A stretch of 38,450 bases of DNA. Origin: an uncultured Paracoccaceae bacterium (GTDB lineage Bacteria; Pseudomonadota; Alphaproteobacteria; Rhodobacterales; Rhodobacteraceae). Shown here piece after piece: positions 34,299 to 38,450 of this stretch; positions within the stretch are counted from its first letter, which is position 1; each line of letters starts with the position of its first letter. The stretch lies in NCBI GenBank assembly GCA_947489705.1, contig CANLEQ010000027.1, forward strand, positions 1 to 38,450, read 5' to 3'. The notes under the pieces are model-generated. The model was not told where the DNA came from. It saw only the letters and a program-made list of their open reading frames with translations, and ran no database searches. A program made the translations under genes and the position numbers.

Positions 34299-35231
34299 TT
34301 ACGGCACCACCCCGAGCATTTCGACCGAGATGACAACGATGAACAGACCCGCGGCGACTTCGAGGACGGGCAGGGCGACGCGTGCACGGTCGCCGGCGCC
34401 CAGCGACAGGAGCGTGCTGCGGCGCGCGAAGACGCTGAGGATCGCGACCAGGATGGTCAGCGTCGCGGTGCCGAGCGACATCGCCACGGTCCCGAGAATC
34501 CCGGCCAGAAGGATGCCCATGTGCCAGGTCAGCACGAGCAGCAGCACGGCGCCGGAACACGGACGGAGGGCAATCCCGGCGATGAGGGCCATACTTTCGC
34601 GAAGGGTGCCTGCGCTCGTCATCTCGTCGGGTGTCGGACCATGACGGTGACCGCATCCGCAGGTTCCGTCGTGATGGTGGTGGTCATGAGGACGCGCGTG
34701 AGAGGGTGCCCGATCCTCTACCTCCGGCTTTCGCGCCGCACGCCATAAACTTCGTCCGCCGCGGAACATGAGCCACGCGCCGATCAACCCGATGGCCAGC
34801 GTGCTGATCGGGAACATGACGGTTTCGGCCGTTTCGGTCAGCTGCTGCCGTGTCCAGCCGAGAGCGAAGAATCCCGCCCCGACGAGCAGCATAGCCGTCA
34901 CCGCCTGACCGAGCGCGGACAGGACCGAGATCACCGAAAGCCGCAGGACCGGAACCTCGCGGCCGAGCCCGTAGCCCCCGATCAGGAGCTTGCCGTGCCC
35001 CGGCCCGACCGCGTGGAAGAACCCGTAGGCAAAGCAGATGCCGAGCATGAGCCCCAGCGCGCCGGGCTCGCCAGCCCGCAGGGCACGCAACCCCGCGGCA
35101 AGTGCTGTCTGGAACTCGCGCTGCCAACCGGCCGCCCAGGCGGCCAGCCGCATGTCGGCGCCGCTCGTGACGGCCCAGATCAGAACGGTGGCCAACGCGA
35201 GTGGGGGAACGATCAGGACGGTGCGTCGCAT
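34299..35231 (-). CDS. NicO/RcnA-family nickel/cobalt (divalent metal) transporter
   Basis: 310-residue inner-membrane protein with about six helices. The family motif HAVGPGHGK (residues 73-81) lies in the second helix region. A long cytoplasmic loop is rich in His and Cys (about 178-198, HDHHHHDGTCGCGHRHG), and a second GLRPCSGAV-like motif reads IALRPCSGAVLLLVL. Homologues such as RcnA export nickel and cobalt; others may move zinc. The ATG at 35231 lies inside the end of the DUF1007 gene (19-bp overlap), so the two are translationally coupled. It is next to a zinc-chaperone remnant, so a wider metal homeostasis locus once stood here. Confidence 0.88.
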   Translation of the reverse strand: MRRTVLIVPPLALATVLIWAVTSGADMRLAAWAAGWQREFQTALAAGLRALRAGEPGALGLMLGICFAYGFFHAVGPGHGKLLIGGYGLGREVPVLRLSVISVLSALGQAVTAMLLVGAGFFALGWTRQQLTETAETVMFPISTLAIGLIGAWLMFRGGRSLWRAARKPEVEDRAPSHARPHDHHHHDGTCGCGHRHGPTPDEMTSAGTLRESMALIAGIALRPCSGAVLLLVLTWHMGILLAGILGTVAMSLGTATLTILVAILSVFARRSTLLSLGAGDRARVALPVLEVAAGLFIVVISVEMLGVVP

Positions 35232-35881
35232 GTCACCACGAACCGGTCCGCGAAGAGAATGCCGATGTCGTCGATCTCGATGACTTCGAACGGGTCCGAA
35301 ACGGTGTCGACCGCCGCAAGCTTGTCGCCGTATTCCTCCCGCGCCTTGTCGCGGTCGGCGGGCTCGCGGATGACCTCGCAGCCTTCGCGGCCGACGATCT
35401 TGGGATCTGTCGGTACGTCGTAGGCCACGAAATACGTCGGATCGTAGGATCTCGCGACGACCTCATGACCCGCGACTTCGATCGGCGTCTCCAGCTTGCG
35501 GGTGTGCGAGGTTACGATGCGTCCCTCCTCGTAGCGCGCGGCGTGATCGACGGGACGCTCAAGCGCCACCGTGCGGCCGTCCTGCACGAGGGTGAAGTCG
35601 CCGGGAAAGCCCGCCTCCCAGTCGACATCCTGCCCGGCGAACGCGGCGACGCGATCCGGTTCGGGCGTTCCGTCGCCATCCGCATCGAGGCCTTTCTCCT
35701 CGATCACCAGCAGCGAATAGAATTCGTCATAGGTCCAGTCGATCCGGATCTCCGAAAGCTGGCCGGAATCGTCGAAGACGAGCCCGAAAGCGGTATCGAT
35801 GAAGATGTGCGGATGCGCCTGTCCCGTTACCGGGACCAGAGACGCGCACCACGCGGCGGCCAGAAGAAGGCGACTTTGCAT
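35213..35881 (-). CDS. DUF1007-family periplasmic protein
   Basis: 222-residue exported protein with a signal peptide (LLLAAAWCASLVPVTGQAH) followed at once by HPHIFIDTAFGLVFDDSG, the DUF1007 hallmark with two metal-ligand-like histidines at the mature N-terminus. Further on are WTYDEFYSLLVIEEKGLDAD and DPTYFVAYDV. The family is almost always found beside NicO-type transporters, as here, and is thought to bind the transported metal in the periplasm; no biochemical role is settled. It is the first gene of the pair. The promoter should lie in 35882-35912 or further upstream. Confidence 0.88.
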   Translation of the reverse strand: MQSRLLLAAAWCASLVPVTGQAHPHIFIDTAFGLVFDDSGQLSEIRIDWTYDEFYSLLVIEEKGLDADGDGTPEPDRVAAFAGQDVDWEAGFPGDFTLVQDGRTVALERPVDHAARYEEGRIVTSHTRKLETPIEVAGHEVVARSYDPTYFVAYDVPTDPKIVGREGCEVIREPADRDKAREEYGDKLAAVDTVSDPFEVIEIDDIGILFADRFVVTCDAPS

Positions 35882-35912
35882 CCGGATGGATTAGGCCCGA
35901 CAGGGCGAGGGT

Positions 35913-36152
35913 TCAATCCCCGTCCGCGGAGCGGATTTCCACAGCCGGTGCAGCGAGGCTAATCTCCTTGCCCGAGCTCGTCCTTCCGATCTGGAACCGC
36001 TTGCGCTGCTGTTCGTCGACTGAGTGGATCGGCGCGGGGTGGAAGTCGGGTCCCATGTCCCGATCGAGGCCCGGAACCCGCAAGTTTCCCGCTGGCGCCC
36101 GGCCTTGCGGAAACTCGATGAGCAGCAGCCTCGACGGGTCGCGCTGGAACAT
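35913..36152 (-). CDS. Small hypothetical protein after the sensor kinase
   Basis: 79-residue frame beginning MFQRDPSRLLLIEFPQGRAP, without recognised domain, signal peptide or membrane helix. An AAGGCG lies about 9 nt upstream of ATG 36152, and the gap to the kinase stop is 27 nt, which would fit an operon. Composition is acceptable but gives no strong coding signal. It may be a real accessory protein of the kinase or a chance frame. Confidence 0.35.
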   Translation of the reverse strand: MFQRDPSRLLLIEFPQGRAPAGNLRVPGLDRDMGPDFHPAPIHSVDEQQRKRFQIGRTSSGKEISLAAPAVEIRSADGD

Positions 36153-36179
36153 TTCACAGCGCCTTTTCGAAATCGGAGA

Positions 36180-37193
36180 TCAACGCTCCCGAGATATCGG
36201 CAGCGAAAGCTGGAATTTCGTTCCGATCTCCGTCTTGACGTTCTCGAGGGTGCCCCCTGCCTGCTCGGCGAACGCGCCGATAAGGCCCTGTCCAAGGCTG
36301 CCCTGGCGCAAGGGTCCGTCCGGCAAGCCGACCCCGTCGTCACTGACGGAAACGACAACGGTATCGCCGGAGAGGGAGAGATCGACCTCGACATGCCCGT
36401 TATCGCGCCCGGGGAATGCGTGCTTGGCGGCGTTCGTGCAGAGCTCGTTGACCACGAGGCCGATGGCAATCGCCTTGTCGCGGCCGAGGGAAATGTCCGC
36501 CACCTCTGCCGTGACCTTGTGGTTTCCGTGGAAAAGCGCGGTATTGAGCGAGGCGCAGAGATTGACAAGGTAGGGCCGCATCGGAACCTCGCCGACCCCG
36601 CCCTCGCCTCTGTAGAGCGCCTGATGGGCACGGGCGATGCTCTCGATCCGGCCGTGCATCGCCTTCAGGGCGGCGGCGTCCGGCTCGGTGGCCGAGCGCA
36701 TCTCCATACGGATCATCGCGCTTACCATGGCAAAGTTGTTCTTCACGCGATGATCGAGCTCCTCGAGCAGGAGGCGTCGCTCTTCCGCGATGGCATCCCG
36801 TTCCTGCAGCGAGCCCCGTACGATGCGCCGAAAGTACTCGGCCAGCGCGACGACGAGAATTCCCGACAGCACGTTGACAACGACCCTGGGGCCGTCTGCG
36901 GGGTTCTCGAACCGGAACGAACCGGAGATCGGCAAAACATAATACCATGCGTAAAGGGCGCAGAAACACATCGCACCGAGGCCGGCGCCCCACCGGCCGA
37001 ACAGGGTGGCGAAAAGGACGAAGGGAAGGGTGAGGGCGAACGGCCCGGCATTCGGAAGCACCAGGTCGATCACCGTGCGCGCAAGAACCGCGAGGAGCGC
37101 GCAGAGCAAACCGATAAGTGCCTGCCCGGCCGGTTCGGGCAGATGCGATGACAATCGGTCGACGAGATCGAACTTCACGAATCTCCCAGGCAT
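36180..37193 (-). CDS. HisKA_2/HWE-type sensor histidine kinase with DUF4118-like membrane domain
   Basis: 337-residue membrane kinase. The N-terminal half has a cluster of four hydrophobic helices (ALIGLLCALLAVLARTVIDL through VVVNVLSGILVVALAEYF) like the DUF4118 sensor of KdpD-type and alphaproteobacterial kinases. The phospho-acceptor is His148 in LEELDHRVKNNFAMVSAM. The ATPase domain shows the N box VVNELCTNAAKHAF, the G1 box DDGVGLP and a GLIGAF-type G2. This subfamily is abundant in alphaproteobacteria and often feeds the general stress response. The start ATG 37193 follows AAGGAGA at 7 nt; upstream open frame to 37349 is not conserved. No response regulator is adjacent, so it is an orphan in this window. 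Confidence 0.9.
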   Translation of the reverse strand: MPGRFVKFDLVDRLSSHLPEPAGQALIGLLCALLAVLARTVIDLVLPNAGPFALTLPFVLFATLFGRWGAGLGAMCFCALYAWYYVLPISGSFRFENPADGPRVVVNVLSGILVVALAEYFRRIVRGSLQERDAIAEERRLLLEELDHRVKNNFAMVSAMIRMEMRSATEPDAAALKAMHGRIESIARAHQALYRGEGGVGEVPMRPYLVNLCASLNTALFHGNHKVTAEVADISLGRDKAIAIGLVVNELCTNAAKHAFPGRDNGHVEVDLSLSGDTVVVSVSDDGVGLPDGPLRQGSLGQGLIGAFAEQAGGTLENVKTEIGTKFQLSLPISRER

Positions 37194-37516
37194 CCCATCT
37201 CCTTCGGTGAGGTTCCTTACGAGCGACGGCGCTCGAAGAGCGCATAAGCATAACCGCCCGATCTCCCAAGCAAAATAGGGGAATCGGCAGACAGGGATCG
37301 CCAAGTTGCCGCGGGTCTGTTGCATCGGTGCTCGAGGTTCAACGCCCAAGATCCATCGGGCGCTGTTCCATGCGGCTTTTTCGCGGTTACCGTACAGATC
37401 CCGGACGAAGCGGAGCCAAGCGAGAACGCCGGCATTCCATTCTTCGATCTGGGCTACCTAGCCAAGGGCCTCGGTCTCGGGCGGGATCATTTGGCAGTGT
37501 CACTTCGATCGACAAA
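37194..37516. other. Intergenic region with possible coding remnant
   Basis: 323 bp. On the minus strand it contains the kinase promoter area. On the plus strand, a stretch at about 37373-37500 reads CGFFAVTVQIPDEAEPSENA and PFFDLGYLAKGLGLGRDHLA. It has protein-like composition but no recognised family and no good start. It may be the remnant of another gene, or chance. Confidence 0.3.
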
Positions 37517-38253
37517 TCACCCGTTTGAGCAGTCGTTTTCTACCCGCGAGAGAGCTTGGCTGGATCCCGAAAGCATCATCAGGTGACTTTTCTCGCCGGT
37601 CTGGGTGGCGTATTCGAGCCGGGCGAACTGGTCCTTCTTCAAGAATCGCAGCAGGACGTCGACCGTGTTTGCCGGAATTTGCCTGTAGTGCAGAAGAGGG
37701 ACGTCCGGCACCGCGTCTAGCGGGACGTCGAGGCGATAGCCATTCTCCATGACGACCGACAGGTCGAGGCGGGATGGCAGCATCATCCCGAAACTCATCA
37801 CATGCACGCCGATCGGCCCGCTGTCCCGAACGCAGCCGAGGAGCACGCAGAACATGCGGTCCTCGCCCTCCCTGACCGGACATGTCGCAGCCATGCGGCC
37901 ATTGCCCATACTTTCCGGGTTTCCCCACGTGTTCCAGAGCGCCGCAAAACTGTCGACGAGCAATGCGTTGGACGCGCCGCTTGCGCGGATCTGGGCAGGC
38001 GACGGCGTTGCGATCGCGTCGAGCCCGGCGAAGCGCGGCTGCGGTTGCGGCGAGGAAAGATCGAAGGGCGGCGGGCCGGGTTTCAGGGTCGCCAGTTGGG
38101 TCTGCGGGTGGAGTGCGTCGTTGCTCGACACGATCGTTCGCGGCGCATTGGTGCCCGCGAGCGTCGCCACGAAGCTGGCCGGATCGGAAGTGGTCTCATG
38201 GACGGAGATCGAGTGAGTCCCGCGGAACTGATGGTCCCGAACGACGCAGAATT
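37517..38253 (-). pseudogene. Remnant of an unknown (possibly secreted) protein gene cut by an IS5 element
   Basis: The minus-strand frame from the IS5 edge (38253) to its stop at 37517 codes for about 245 residues. The N-terminal part is low-complexity and Pro/Ser/Thr-rich. A C-terminal module follows with two cysteines (RMFCVLLGCVRDSG), a hydrophobic strand-rich stretch (VHVMSFGMMLPSRLDLSVVM) and LRFLKKDQFARLEYATQTGE. The last part is faintly like invasion-associated locus B (IalB) proteins, which bear LKKGKKATL-type sequence, but this is weak. No start codon or signal peptide is left upstream, because the frame runs straight into the IS end. The 5' portion was probably lost to the insertion. 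Confidence 0.5.
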
Positions 38254-38450
38254 GGCCTTGTTGCACGAAGCGTGCCCGGGATTCACATCGGGAGTGCAGC
38301 GGCATAGCAGGGCGGTATGTCCAAGCCCGCCCCCACCCGCTACCGCACGCTGAACTGGTCCAGCTACAACGCCGCGCTGCGTAAGCGTGGGTCTTTGACG
38401 GTCTGGTTCGACCCGTCAACGACATGGCATGCGGTGCCCTCGGGCAAGCG
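38254..38450 (+). mobile_element. IS5-family insertion sequence, left end (partial)
   Basis: An IS5-type terminus GGCCTTGTTGCACGAAG begins at 38254, comparable to the GGCTTTGTTGAATAAA end of IS903-group elements. The transposase gene starts 63 nt inside it. The element continues past the window edge, so the right end and target duplication cannot be seen. Confidence 0.7.
38317..38450 (+). CDS. IS5-family transposase, N-terminal part (partial)
   Basis: From ATG 38317 the frame is open to the window end and reads MSKPAPTRYRTLNWSSYNAA, then LRKRGSLTVWFDPSTTWHAV. This is the characteristic start of IS5-family transposases (RY..tNW..YN.AL..RGSLT.W.D...W). The DDE catalytic region lies outside the window. 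GGGCGGT precedes the start. It probably mobilised into the neighbouring minus-strand gene. Confidence 0.82.
   Translation, partial: MSKPAPTRYRTLNWSSYNAALRKRGSLTVWFDPSTTWHAVPSGK

Noticed and set aside
35905-35925. GGGTTCAATCCCC resembling a tRNA T-arm
   Set aside because: No D-arm, anticodon arm or matching acceptor stem lies upstream, which is DUF1007 coding sequence, and no CCA-like end follows. Most likely chance.

Overview
The window looks like chromosomal DNA of a high-GC alphaproteobacterium, most likely a halotolerant member of the Rhodobacteraceae (Roseobacter side). This is inferred from gene content: ectABC, a TRAP transporter, a HisKA_2-type sensor kinase, a DUF1007/NicO pair and frequent GTG starts with 4-bp ATGA/GTGA overlaps. 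No rRNA, tRNA, CRISPR or prophage was seen.

Layout. 1-1 kb: the end of an unidentified gene and a FitAB/VapBC-type toxin-antitoxin pair. 1-2.4 kb: chromate transporter chrA (minus). 2.5-6.8 kb: an osmoadaptation block, ectABC (plus) tail-to-tail with an MscS-type channel (minus) around a shared hairpin. 7.2-9.2 kb: a methyl-accepting chemotaxis protein. 9.5-15.2 kb: a complete peptide-type ABC importer operon (minus; binding protein, two permeases, two ATPases). 15.5-17.2 kb: divergently, a LuxR-family regulator without a luxI partner, followed by a proline-iminopeptidase-like hydrolase. 17.4-21.2 kb: SDR dehydrogenase plus TRAP transporter operon (minus). 21.5-24.4 kb: divergent operon of an Asp/Glu-racemase-superfamily enzyme, GntR regulator and amidohydrolase. 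24.8-27.7 kb: a translationally coupled type III polyketide synthase, methyltransferase and FAD-dependent oxidoreductase. 27.8-30.3 kb: OmpA-like protein, Sel1-repeat protein and a convergent membrane protein. 30.4-34.1 kb: a decayed IS3-family transposase, a dead IS21-family element inserted in it, and a 5'-truncated aztD-like zinc chaperone gene. 34.3-37.2 kb: NicO metal exporter, DUF1007 protein and a HisKA_2 sensor kinase (all minus). 37.5-38.45 kb: a gene remnant cut by an IS5-family element that runs off the window.

The most striking system is at 9.5-17.2 kb. The LuxR protein carries Met and Trp at the positions equivalent to TraR Trp57 and Tyr61. That is the hallmark of the plant-signal-responsive LuxR solos (OryR, PsoR, XccR, PipR). 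As in those systems, a proline iminopeptidase gene and a peptide ABC importer flank it. The window therefore appears to hold a complete receptor, importer and hydrolase unit for an exogenous, possibly peptide- or amide-like signal, in an apparently halotolerant alphaproteobacterium that also carries osmoprotection and chemotaxis genes.

Secondary points are the type III PKS operon (resembling srsABC-type phenolic lipid operons), the racemase-superfamily enzyme with the active-site layout of arylmalonate decarboxylase rather than of a two-cysteine racemase, and the layered IS damage that removed much of an aztD gene.
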